DNA of 64,000 bases from DASUPK01 sp963815665 (GTDB lineage: Bacteria; Actinomycetota; Thermoleophilia; Solirubrobacterales; 70-9), in the NCBI GenBank assembly GCA_963815665.1, contig CAWFHN010000011.1:62001-126000 (forward strand), read 5' to 3'. Under the pieces are notes generated by a model. That model saw nothing but the letters and a program-made list of their open reading frames with translations, did not search any database and was not told the DNA's origin. The position numbers were made by a program, and so were the translations under genes. Below, in pieces: positions 47,589 to 55,949 of the stretch; the stretch's first letter is position 1, and each line of letters begins with the position of its first letter.

Positions 47589-48415
47589 AGCTGAGTCGCA
47601 GAAACAGCAGCCTGCTGGCGGCGATGGCCTGCGGGTCCGCCCTGATTGCGGGTGGCCTGCCGTCCACCGCCGGTGCGGCGCCGCGTGCGCGTTCCTCCGT
47701 CGTCGGGGGCAGGGCAGCCGATCCCGCCCAGTTCCCCTACGCCGTCGCCATCTTCCGCAAGGGTCACATGCACTGCAGCGGGTCGGTGATCGGCCCGACC
47801 AAGGTCCTCACCGCCGGGCACTGCGTCGCCGGCTTCAACCTCGCCAACTTCCAGGTGATCACCGGGCGGCCCACGCTGCGTGATGCGGCCGTGGGCCAGG
47901 CGATCGGCGTGGTCTCTGGACGCGTGCATCCCGATTTCGTGCAGACGGGTCTGCACGACGTGGCCGTCCTCAACCTCGCTCAACCGACGGCCGCAACCCC
48001 GATCGCGCTGGCCACGCCGGATCAGAACGCCGCGACCACAGCCGTCGGTGCACGGCTCCAGGTCGCCGGCTTCGGGGCGACCAATCCGTTCGGCACGCAC
48101 CTCTCCGGGTTCCTCAAGCGGACTACCGAGACGGTCCGGACAAACCGCAGATGCCTGAAGCCCTACACGCGGGACCTGTTCGCGCCCGAGAGCATGATCT
48201 GCTCCCTGGGCGCTCGCCGCAAGAAGGCGGGCCGCTTCAAGATCCACACCTCGGCCTGCTCCGGCGACAGCGGCGGGCCGCTCGTGGCGAACACCGCGAC
48301 GGGTCCGATCGAGGTCGGGACCGTCTCATTCGGCGGCGCTCTCTGCGGCCTGCCGGCGGCCCCGAGCGTCTACTCCAGGGTCTCCTCGAGCCTGGACTTC
48401 ATCGACGCGGGCTGA
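47585..48415 (+). CDS. Secreted trypsin-like serine protease (S1)
   Basis: A 276-residue exported protease of the chymotrypsin family. The signal peptide (SLLAAMACGSALIAGGLPS) ends near GAA, and SSVVGGRAADPAQFPYAVAI is the zymogen-type N-terminus. The triad is in VLTAGHCVAGF (His), LHDVAVLNL (Asp) and ACSGDSGGPLVAN (Ser). Cys pairs around HCSGS/GHC and MICSLG/SACSG suggest disulfides. Asp at the S1 pocket position is not clearly identifiable, so specificity is open. Coupling to a transglycosylase suggests a cell-envelope role. Confidence 0.92.
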   Translation: MKLSRRNSSLLAAMACGSALIAGGLPSTAGAAPRARSSVVGGRAADPAQFPYAVAIFRKGHMHCSGSVIGPTKVLTAGHCVAGFNLANFQVITGRPTLRDAAVGQAIGVVSGRVHPDFVQTGLHDVAVLNLAQPTAATPIALATPDQNAATTAVGARLQVAGFGATNPFGTHLSGFLKRTTETVRTNRRCLKPYTRDLFAPESMICSLGARRKKAGRFKIHTSACSGDSGGPLVANTATGPIEVGTVSFGGALCGLPAAPSVYSRVSSSLDFIDAG

Positions 48416-48438
48416 ATCCTGGCAGGAGTCGCCGCGGC

Positions 48439-50382
48439 TCAGGGACTACGCGGTGGCCCGAGCGTCGGCGTCTTCAGCGGCCCGCCGAGGCCGACGAAGG
48501 CGACGATCTGATGCCCACCGGGGTTCGCGGGCAGAGGTACCTGCTTGAAGTTGTTGGCGAACCAGACGTTGCCCGAGGGATCGATCGCGACGCCGGTGAG
48601 GCGAGTCAGTCCGTCGAACCCATAGCCGGAGGGCGGTGAGATCGGGGAGCCGGGCACGCTCCCGGGGCGGCAGCGCTTCACCCGCAGCCCGCAGATCTGC
48701 GAGACGCGCTGGCCGTCGAAGTTGGCGACCCAGACGTTGTCGTTGCCGTCCACCGCGATCCCCCAGGGAATAGTCATCCCGGCGCCCCTGAACTGCCCCT
48801 TCGGGGTGCCGTCGGGTCCGAGGAGGGTGACGGATCCGTCGAGCGGCCCGCTCGGCACGGGCCCGGTGAAGGGGCAGGGAAGCTCGACGATGCCCGAGTT
48901 CGCCACCCACATGTTGCCGCGGCTGTCCGGCTTGATTCCCATCGGGCGCTTCAGCGCGGTGGTAACCGGGGAGTTCGGTGCGGGGGTGCCGTCCTTGTTA
49001 AGGATCGCGACCGAGCTGCTCCCGAGCCCGGACACGAACGCCTTCCCCTGCCGGTTGATGCCGATGTCGAACGGCTCGATTAGGCCCAGTCCGCTGATGT
49101 TCCGCGCCCCCGCAGGGTTCCCGTTCGGGATCCGGGTGACCGAGCCGTCGGCGCAGTTCGCGACCCAGATCGATCCCTTCCGGTCCGACACCGTCGCCTG
49201 GGGTGAGGCGATCCCTCCCTGGGTGAAGCCCTGGCTGGGAGAGAGGGGCTTCCCCTTCGAGTTGAACGCCGAGACGCTGTTCCGCGGCGGTATCAAGGGG
49301 CAGTCGGGCGTGGAGAAGCCGAAGTTGCCTACCCAGACCCGGCCGCGCGGGTCCATCGTGATCCCGTAGCCGGCCCCGCTCAGGCCGCCACCCTGGTAGG
49401 GAGAGCCCTTCACGTAGCGCCCCCTCGGATTGAACTTGAAGAGCAGTCCGCTGCTGCACTGTGACGCGAGGGGGTCCGGGCTGTAGGTGTAGTTGTTGTT
49501 CACCCAGATGTTGCCCTTGCCGTCGATCGCGAAGTTGCCGGGACCGCTTATGGTCTGGCCGTCACCGTTGAAGCGCAGCGCCAGCGTCCAGGCGTCAGGG
49601 GTCTCCGTGGAGCCGAGCGCCGGTCGATAGGGGGAAGGATGGGCGTTCGCCAGGGCGAACAGCTCCGTCACCTTCCTCCACGGGTTGCGGGCGACGTCGG
49701 CTACCGCCTCGAGCGTGCCGCGCGGGGCTCGGCCGCGGGGCGGCTTCGCCAGGCGGAACAGCTTCCCGCAGTGGCGCCGGTTGCGCACGCACCGCGGCAG
49801 CATGTTCGCGAGCGAGTTGAACTCCCGCAGCGTCGATGTGCTGGCGCCGTTCGGCTCCTGGGTCAGCACGCCGCTCAGGGCCCCGGTCCGGATGTTGACC
49901 AGGTTCCGGACCATCCCGGCCGCGTTCTGAAGTCCGGGGGAGGGCCCTTCGACCTTGTCGGCGTGGATGAACTGGGCGAGGGCGAATCCGGAGGCCACGG
50001 TGGTCCGCTCGTTGACGACCACCTGGCTCGGTGCCGGGGATTTGCCGAGCACCGAGGCGAGGCGGACGGCAGCTCCCTTGCCGGCCAGCAGGTAGAGGAT
50101 GGCCTTCGAGGCCCGGTAGCGCAGCCTGAAGGTCCCGTCGGAGTGGGTGCGGGAGCGAGCCAGGACGAAGGGATGCTTGTGCTTGCCTGGCTTGACGCCG
50201 TAGAGGACGACCGGGGTGGAGCGAAGCGGCCCCTTGCCGCTCAGCACCTGTCCCTGGATCCTGGGAGCGGCGCCGGCGACCGGCGCAGCGCCGAGGGTGG
50301 CGATCAGCGCGCACCCGGCGGCAAGCGCAAACCATCGCGAACCGCTCCTGGCTCCGATCGATCGACGATTCCCCACGACCAT
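48439..50382 (-). CDS. Secreted beta-propeller (NHL/virginiamycin-lyase-like) protein
   Basis: A 647-residue exported protein. After the signal peptide (WFALAAGCALIATLGAAPVA), a CarboxypepD-like domain (IQGQVLSGKGPLRSTPVVLY) and a helical region are followed by a C-terminal propeller with recurring NVWVAN/GNMWVANSG blades: SIWVANCADGSVTRIPNG, NMWVANSGIVEL and DNVWVANFDGQRVSQI. No enzyme motif is evident. ATG 50382 is preceded by GGGGAG. TAGGCT (50416-50411) may be its -10, flanked by inverted repeats CCCCGGGC/GCCCGGGG. Confidence 0.8.
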   Translation of the reverse strand: MVVGNRRSIGARSGSRWFALAAGCALIATLGAAPVAGAAPRIQGQVLSGKGPLRSTPVVLYGVKPGKHKHPFVLARSRTHSDGTFRLRYRASKAILYLLAGKGAAVRLASVLGKSPAPSQVVVNERTTVASGFALAQFIHADKVEGPSPGLQNAAGMVRNLVNIRTGALSGVLTQEPNGASTSTLREFNSLANMLPRCVRNRRHCGKLFRLAKPPRGRAPRGTLEAVADVARNPWRKVTELFALANAHPSPYRPALGSTETPDAWTLALRFNGDGQTISGPGNFAIDGKGNIWVNNNYTYSPDPLASQCSSGLLFKFNPRGRYVKGSPYQGGGLSGAGYGITMDPRGRVWVGNFGFSTPDCPLIPPRNSVSAFNSKGKPLSPSQGFTQGGIASPQATVSDRKGSIWVANCADGSVTRIPNGNPAGARNISGLGLIEPFDIGINRQGKAFVSGLGSSSVAILNKDGTPAPNSPVTTALKRPMGIKPDSRGNMWVANSGIVELPCPFTGPVPSGPLDGSVTLLGPDGTPKGQFRGAGMTIPWGIAVDGNDNVWVANFDGQRVSQICGLRVKRCRPGSVPGSPISPPSGYGFDGLTRLTGVAIDPSGNVWFANNFKQVPLPANPGGHQIVAFVGLGGPLKTPTLGPPRSP

Positions 50383-50431
50383 CTCCCCGGGCTCGAAGGT
50401 GAACGCCGGGAGCCTATGCGATGCCCGGGGA

Positions 50432-51418
50432 TCAAGGCGAGGACGGCGGTCCGCCGCCTGACACGGGCGGCCCGCCGGCACCACCCGTCGTGCCGGTCAC
50501 CGGCGTGCCCCGGTAGCAGCCGAGGGTGTACGGGTACTCGTAGTTGGCGACGTAGTGGTAGATCCTGCGCCTCTTGCCCAGGTAGCTGACCTTGCTGGTC
50601 GCGCCGTGGCAGGCGTCGAGATCCGCGTTGCTCAGGTAGCGGCCGCCCCTGCCCCGGGGGCCGTAGATCGGGAAGCCGTCCAGCGCCCAGCCGATCAGCT
50701 TCGACGGCCTGCCGGCCTTGCCGGAACCGAGGCACGCGGGCAGCGAGTGGTAGTGGTAGACCCCGCTCTGCTGGGGATGGCCCGAGCAGCTGTCCTGGAC
50801 CTCGTGAGCGGCCGCGTCGTTGCCGCCCCCGTCCAGGGCGTCGAAGAGCGCGACGCCGTTCCGCATCACGCCGATCATGCCGAGTCCGAGGCAGGAGGGT
50901 TGCCCGGCGCGCTTCGGCTGCGCCGAGAGCTTCTCGACCAGCGTCTGAGCCCTGATCGAGTTCGGGTTGCGGTCCACCTGGTAGGCGTCATCGGACGGAT
51001 CGATCGGGTACACGCCGGTACCGTGATTGGTGGGCAGGCCGTTCCCGCTCAGCCGCAGCACAGCCCTCTTGACCCGCTTGCGGAAGCGGGCGTTTGGCCA
51101 GCGCACGTCCCCGTCGACCACGTACTTCTCGGTCGCATCCCAGGTGGTGCCGTGGATCCACGGCCCGTTCACCGAGGCACCGGCCATGCCGAAGCTTCCC
51201 TGGCAGGAGTAGACGTAGTCGCGGCGGGGCCCGCCGGTCGTCACCCTGCCGTCGCCCAGGGGGAGCTGGGTGAGATCCGGCCCGCTCCCCGCTGCAGTTG
51301 CCGCCGCGCCGGAGAGCGAGGTCGTCCCCGTTCCGAACAGCGCCACCGAGACGGCCAGTGAGCCGCCTGCGAATCCGGCGAGAGCGGCCAGTCGCCTGAC
51401 GGCGGTCCTCGAGAACAT
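50432..51418 (-). CDS. Secreted YHYH-domain protein
   Basis: A 328-residue exported protein. The signal sequence is VRRLAALAGFAGGSLAVSVA. The YHYH domain runs through GVYHYHSLPACLGSGK and IGWALDGFPIYGPRG to IYHYVANYEYPYTLGCYRGT, which is diagnostic of a family often secreted and encoded near copper or cell-surface genes. Cys residues suggest disulfides. The tail is Gly/Pro-rich (GGAGGPPVSGGGPPSSP). ATG 51418 has a purine-rich Shine-Dalgarno (GAGAGGAGAGG). Function is unknown. Confidence 0.88.
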   Translation of the reverse strand: MFSRTAVRRLAALAGFAGGSLAVSVALFGTGTTSLSGAAATAAGSGPDLTQLPLGDGRVTTGGPRRDYVYSCQGSFGMAGASVNGPWIHGTTWDATEKYVVDGDVRWPNARFRKRVKRAVLRLSGNGLPTNHGTGVYPIDPSDDAYQVDRNPNSIRAQTLVEKLSAQPKRAGQPSCLGLGMIGVMRNGVALFDALDGGGNDAAAHEVQDSCSGHPQQSGVYHYHSLPACLGSGKAGRPSKLIGWALDGFPIYGPRGRGGRYLSNADLDACHGATSKVSYLGKRRRIYHYVANYEYPYTLGCYRGTPVTGTTGGAGGPPVSGGGPPSSP

Positions 51419-51513
51419 GAGCCTCTCCTCTCGCCCCCTGACTTGACGAACGGGAAGCTAGGCGCGCCGGCTGAGAGTTCCCTGAGAGAAGCCTCGGAGT
51501 CCGCTGAGCCCGC

Positions 51514-53121
51514 TCAGCGCTTCTTCTTCCTGTGCTTCTTCTTCTTGCCCCCGGTGACGACGACGCGCTCCTGCATCTGCACGGGATGGAGGGCGCAGAA
51601 GAAGCGGTAGGTCCCCGGGCGCTTGAACTTCTGCGTGTAGGTGCGATTGCCGTCCAGGTTGTCCGAGCCGATCCCGAGCGGGCCGTTGGCGGTCGTCAGA
51701 TTGTGGAGCTCCTGCCCGCCGAACTGCCAGGTGACGGATGAGCCCTGTCTCACCCGGAGGTTGGGATCGCCGAAGAAGCGGTCGCCCACCCCGACCACGG
51801 TGCCGGAGGGCGCGTTCCGGAGCTGCCCCGGCGGGGCGTTGATACTCGTCGCCTGGCCGTTCGCGTCGAGCGCGGTGAGCGGGATCGTGAACGGAATCGG
51901 GCCGCTGCGGCCCGGCTGGTCGGTCTTCAGGATCTCCCAGCTGGGGATGGGCCCGCAGTTCTGGGTCACCGTGGAGTCGGGAGCGAAGTAGGCGATCATG
52001 ATGCCCATGACTCGCACGTGGGGCCGCGAGTCGTCGTAGATCGAGTTGAGCCTGAGCGTCTCACCCGCGTTCACCGGGAGCCCGGAGCTGCTGCGGAAGG
52101 CGCTCATGTTGATCGGACCCGGCTCGTGCAGGACCGGCCTGACGTTGTAGAAGGGATGGTCCGGAAGGCCCCAGGTCGGATCTGACTCCGCCACCTGGCG
52201 ATTGCCGCAATCCGGCTGGGTCAGGGTTTCCTTGATGGCGCCACCGTGGACGTGGCCTCCGCCGGCGAGCAGACGGCCGCTCACGGGGAAGGTGATGTCG
52301 TCGGTCGCGTCCGTGGTCGGGGCGGCTCTCGTCTTCTTCCGCTTCTTCTTCCCCTTCTTGCCGTTGCCCTTCTTGTGCTTGCGCGCGGCCGAGGCGCTGC
52401 TGCCCTTTCGCCTCTTCGCCCGCTTGAGCTTCTGGGCGACGCTCGGGACGTTGTAGATCGGGTCCGCGTGGCAGTCGCGGACGTCGAACCAGTAGGGCGT
52501 GACCGGCGTCAGCGTGCTGCTGTCGATGGTCACCTCGTAGTGAATGAAGGCGTGATCCGCGGTCGACTGGTGATTCATCACCATCGCGACGACTCCCCAG
52601 ATGTCGCCGGCCCGGGTCTTGTAGCCATATCCGGTCGGCAGCGACATCTTCGCTCGCTCCTCGCCGGCGGCGTAGAAGCGCTGGGGAGCGAATTTGTCTC
52701 CGAAGTCCTTCTTCCCCCCGAAGCCGACGTAGCCCTGCCCCGCGCAGGTGCTGTCCTGATGGTTCAGGTTCGTGAAGACGATGTGGTGCAGCATCAGTCG
52801 CTGGATGGGCACCGGCTCCCCGGTGACGTCGTCGACGATGTCGGTCTCCATGTGGGTGATGTAGCCATCCTTCGCAGGCGTTGGGACGGGCAAATCCCAC
52901 TGCTTCACCTCGTATCCACCGATCGTGCCCGTCGGGACGTTGCACTCGTAGGTGGTCAGCGTGCTGCCGGTGGGGGTGCCGGCGTCGCAGCCCTTGGCCG
53001 GCGTCGTCGCGGAGGCGCCCGCTGGGACGAAGAGCGCGATTGCGCCGAGCGCCGCCATCAGCCCCACGAGTCCAGGCATCGCCCTTGAACGACCGCGCGC
53101 TTCCTTGCGCGTAGCTCCCAC
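51514..53121 (-). CDS. Secreted copper protein: PHM-like core plus cupredoxin domain
   Basis: A 535-residue exported protein. After the signal peptide (MPGLVGLMAALGAIALFVPA), the first domain has His motifs reminiscent of copper monooxygenases of the peptidylglycine-hydroxylating type (LMLHHIVFTNLNHQDSTC, HQSTADHAFIHYE, GGGHVHGGAIKETL). A Lys/Arg-rich loop (~40 residues, including KHKKGNGKKGKKKRKK) splits it. The C-terminal plastocyanin-like domain has ligands in GQELHNLT (His) and FFCALHPVQM (Cys, His, Met). It ends KKKKHRKKKR. GTG 53121 has GGAGGAGA before it. Enzyme activity is unproven. Confidence 0.75.
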   Translation of the reverse strand: MGATRKEARGRSRAMPGLVGLMAALGAIALFVPAGASATTPAKGCDAGTPTGSTLTTYECNVPTGTIGGYEVKQWDLPVPTPAKDGYITHMETDIVDDVTGEPVPIQRLMLHHIVFTNLNHQDSTCAGQGYVGFGGKKDFGDKFAPQRFYAAGEERAKMSLPTGYGYKTRAGDIWGVVAMVMNHQSTADHAFIHYEVTIDSSTLTPVTPYWFDVRDCHADPIYNVPSVAQKLKRAKRRKGSSASAARKHKKGNGKKGKKKRKKTRAAPTTDATDDITFPVSGRLLAGGGHVHGGAIKETLTQPDCGNRQVAESDPTWGLPDHPFYNVRPVLHEPGPINMSAFRSSSGLPVNAGETLRLNSIYDDSRPHVRVMGIMIAYFAPDSTVTQNCGPIPSWEILKTDQPGRSGPIPFTIPLTALDANGQATSINAPPGQLRNAPSGTVVGVGDRFFGDPNLRVRQGSSVTWQFGGQELHNLTTANGPLGIGSDNLDGNRTYTQKFKRPGTYRFFCALHPVQMQERVVVTGGKKKKHRKKKR

Positions 53122-53146
53122 TCTCTCCTCCTTGCGACCCCGGGTC

Positions 53147-53244
53147 TGACTCGGAGTCAACGATGGCGCCGGACACTACCAGCGGCCCCCTGCGACCGGT
53201 CACCTACTAGTAGGTGTTGACGCAAAGTCAACTGGGACTATCCT
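53147..53244. promoter_or_regulatory. TetR operators and divergent promoter region
   Basis: Two copies of TGAC-N5-GTCA lie here: 53147-53159 (TGACTCGGAGTCA) and 53218-53230 (within GTTGACGCAAAGTCAAC). Each overlaps a TTGAC -35 hexamer, the first on the minus strand facing the copper-protein gene, the second on the plus strand for tetR (TTGACG 53217-53222, then TATCCT 53239-53244, 16 bp apart). A perfect 16-bp palindrome CACCTACTAGTAGGTG (53201-53216) sits beside the second. The TetR encoded next is the likely binder. Confidence 0.7.
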
Positions 53245-53249
53245 GGCTC

Positions 53250-53837
53250 ATCGCCTCGCGTCCCCTGACAACGGAGCGGGCCGGCGAGCGCCGGGCCCAG
53301 CTCCTGGCCGCCGCCCTCGAGGTCTTCGGCGACCGCGACTACGACGAGGTCTCCGTGGACGAGGTCGCCGATGCCGCCGGCGTCTCCCACGGACTGGTCT
53401 TCCAATACTTCGGGAGCAAGAAGGGCATCTACGTCGCCTGCCTCCAGCCGCTGATCGAGGATTTTCGCTATCGCGTCGAGCCCGATCCCGAGCTGCCGCC
53501 GGTGGAGCGGCTGCGCGAGGGCCTGCGCAACTTCGCCGACGCGATCAGCGAGCATCCGGCGGGCTATCGCAACCTGATGACCCGCGCGGCCGGATTCAGC
53601 GAGGTGAGGGAGGCCCTGGAGCGGGCGCGCTGGTGGCGCGTCACCCGGCTCGCGGAGGGGATGGGGCTGGATCCGGAGAAGCCGGCCGTCCGGGTCGGCC
53701 TGCTCGCGTGGACGACGTACGTCGAGACGGCGATGCTCACCTGGCTCGAGGAGGGCGCCCCGGACCGCGACGCGCTCGTCGAGATGCTCGTCAAGGCGCT
53801 CGGCGCCACCGCCGAGGGAATCGCCGAGGCCGAGTAG
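53250..53837 (+). CDS. TetR family transcriptional regulator, probable ATC start
   Basis: A repressor of about 195 residues. The N-terminal helix-turn-helix is AQLLAAALEVFGDRDYDEVS followed by VADAAGVSHGLVFQYFGSKK; the C-terminal ligand domain starts near AFLQPL. A full promoter (TTGACG-16-TATCCT) ends at 53244, so GTG 53214 and TTG 53217 upstream cannot be in its transcript. ATC 53250 gives [M]ASRPLTTERAGERR, five bases after the box; the next standard start (GTG) is inside the HTH. It probably controls itself and the divergent copper-protein gene. Confidence 0.85.
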   Translation: MASRPLTTERAGERRAQLLAAALEVFGDRDYDEVSVDEVADAAGVSHGLVFQYFGSKKGIYVACLQPLIEDFRYRVEPDPELPPVERLREGLRNFADAISEHPAGYRNLMTRAAGFSEVREALERARWWRVTRLAEGMGLDPEKPAVRVGLLAWTTYVETAMLTWLEEGAPDRDALVEMLVKALGATAEGIAEAE

Positions 53838-53858
53838 CGCCACCAGTACGCTGGGTTC

Positions 53859-55853
53859 GTGGCCAAGTTCAAGCTCAATCCGGCGTACACGCCGACGGCC
53901 GACCAGCCGAAGGCGATCGAGGGGCTCGCCGAGGGCATCGAGTCGAAGCAGCGCTTCCAGACGCTGCTCGGGGCCACGGGCACCGGCAAGACCTTCACGA
54001 TGGCGGCAACCATCGAGCGGGTCCAGCGACCGGCCCTGGTGATCGCTCACAACAAGACGCTGGCGGCGCAGCTCTGCAACGAGTTCCGGGAGTTCTTCCC
54101 GGACAACGCCGTCGAGTACTTCGTCAGCTACTACGACTACTACCAGCCCGAGGCCTACGTCCCGGCGCAAGACCTCTACATCGAGAAGGACTCCTCGATC
54201 AACGACGAGATCGACCGCCTCCGTCACGCGGCGACGGCCTCGCTGTTCGCCCGCGAGGACGTGATCATCGTCGCCTCGGTCTCCTGCATCTACGGGATCG
54301 GCTCGCCGCAGCTCTACCGGGAGCAGATGCAGCTCTTCAAGGTCGGAGACTGGATCGACCGGCAGGACGTCTTCCGGAAGCTCGTCGGGATGCAGTACCG
54401 GCGGAACGACCAGAACCTGGCCCGTGGCGCCTTCCGGGCCCGCGGCGAGGTGCTCGAGATCTACCCGGCGTACGCGGAGTCCGCCTACCGGATCCAGCTC
54501 TTCGGCGACGAGATCGAGGCGATCCAGCACTTCGACCCTCTGACCGGCGAGATCCTCGACGTGATCGACCACGTCTCGGTCTGGCCGGCGAGCCACTACG
54601 TCGTCAAGGAGGAGACGATGGAGCGCGCGGTCGACGAGATCGAGCGCGAGATGCGCAACCAGGTCGCCCACTTCGAGGAGCACGGCAAGCAGCTCGAGGC
54701 GCACCGGCTCCAGCAGCGCACCCGCTACGACATGGAGATGATGCGCGAGCTCGGCTTCTGCCCGGGGATCGAGAACTACTCGCGGATCCTCGACGGCCGC
54801 CCGCCGGGCAGCCCGCCGTACACCTTGATCGACTACTTCCCCGACGACTTCGTCCTCTTCGTCGACGAGTCCCACCAGACGATCCCGCAGCTCGGCGGGA
54901 TGTACGAAGGTGACTTCTCCCGCAAGTCGACCCTGGTCGACTTCGGCTTCCGGCTCCCGAGCGCCGTGGACAACCGCCCGCTCAAGTTCGACGAGTTCCT
55001 CGACCGGATCGGCCAGATGGTGCTGGTCTCGGCGACGCCGGGACCGTGGGAGAGGGCCGAGTCGTCCAACGTCGTCGAGCAGATCGTCCGGCCGACCGGG
55101 ATCGTCGACCCAGACGTCGAGGTCCGCGAGACGAGGAACCAGATCGACGACCTGATGAACGAGGTCCGGGTCCGCGCCGAGCGCGACGAGCGGGTGCTGG
55201 TCACCACCCTGACCAAGAAGATGGCCGAGGACCTGACCGAGTACCTGCTCGAGCATGGCTTCCGGGTGCGTTATCTGCACTCCGAGATCGACACGCTCGA
55301 ACGGATCCAGATCATCCGGGAGCTGCGGCTGGGCGAGTATGACGTGCTGGTCGGGGTCAACCTGCTGCGCGAGGGCCTCGACCTCCCCGAGGTCTCCCTG
55401 GTCGCGATCCTCGACGCGGACAAGGAGGGCTTCCTGCGCGGCGAGACGAGCCTGATCCAGACGATCGGGCGGGCCGCCCGGAACGTCGACGGCCGCGTCC
55501 TGATGTACGCGGACAAGGAGACCGACGCGATGCGCAAGGCGATCTCCGAGACGGACCGCCGCCGCGCCATCCAGCTCGCCTACAACGAGGAGCACGGCAT
55601 CACGGCGGCGACTGTCACCAAGGGGATCTCCGACATGGCCGAGTTCCTGGCGATGGAGTCGAACGCGCCAAAGCGCCGCCGCCGCCGCCGCGAGGAGACC
55701 GCCACGAAGACCCCGGAGGAGCTCGAGAAGATCGTGATCGAGCTGGAGGAGGAGATGCTGGCGGCGGCCGACGACCTCCGGTTCGAGGAGGCGGCGCGGA
55801 TTCGCGACGAGCTCAAGGAGCTCCGGGCGGACCTCGACGCGATTCGCGCATAG
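53859..55853 (+). CDS. uvrB: UvrABC system protein B
   Basis: A 664-residue damage-verification helicase of nucleotide excision repair. Walker A is GATGTGKTFTMAATI; the beta-hairpin region reads YYDYYQPEAYVPAQDLYIEK; Walker B is LFVDESHQTIPQL; the C-terminal UVR domain (AADDLRFEEAARIRDELKEL) contacts UvrA or UvrC. GTG 53859 is six bases after TACGCT (53847-53852), so it is leaderless. A LexA box is not evident in this spacing. A very long antisense frame over it is a GC-rich shadow. Confidence 0.97.
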   Translation: MAKFKLNPAYTPTADQPKAIEGLAEGIESKQRFQTLLGATGTGKTFTMAATIERVQRPALVIAHNKTLAAQLCNEFREFFPDNAVEYFVSYYDYYQPEAYVPAQDLYIEKDSSINDEIDRLRHAATASLFAREDVIIVASVSCIYGIGSPQLYREQMQLFKVGDWIDRQDVFRKLVGMQYRRNDQNLARGAFRARGEVLEIYPAYAESAYRIQLFGDEIEAIQHFDPLTGEILDVIDHVSVWPASHYVVKEETMERAVDEIEREMRNQVAHFEEHGKQLEAHRLQQRTRYDMEMMRELGFCPGIENYSRILDGRPPGSPPYTLIDYFPDDFVLFVDESHQTIPQLGGMYEGDFSRKSTLVDFGFRLPSAVDNRPLKFDEFLDRIGQMVLVSATPGPWERAESSNVVEQIVRPTGIVDPDVEVRETRNQIDDLMNEVRVRAERDERVLVTTLTKKMAEDLTEYLLEHGFRVRYLHSEIDTLERIQIIRELRLGEYDVLVGVNLLREGLDLPEVSLVAILDADKEGFLRGETSLIQTIGRAARNVDGRVLMYADKETDAMRKAISETDRRRAIQLAYNEEHGITAATVTKGISDMAEFLAMESNAPKRRRRRREETATKTPEELEKIVIELEEEMLAAADDLRFEEAARIRDELKELRADLDAIRA

Positions 55854-55949
55854 GCCTACCGCAGGCCGGCGCTGCCGCGGAAGCCGCATGGCGTGGACGC
55901 GTTCGACGCGACTTCGTCTGTCCCTTCGGACCGCGGATAGAGTGCCCTC

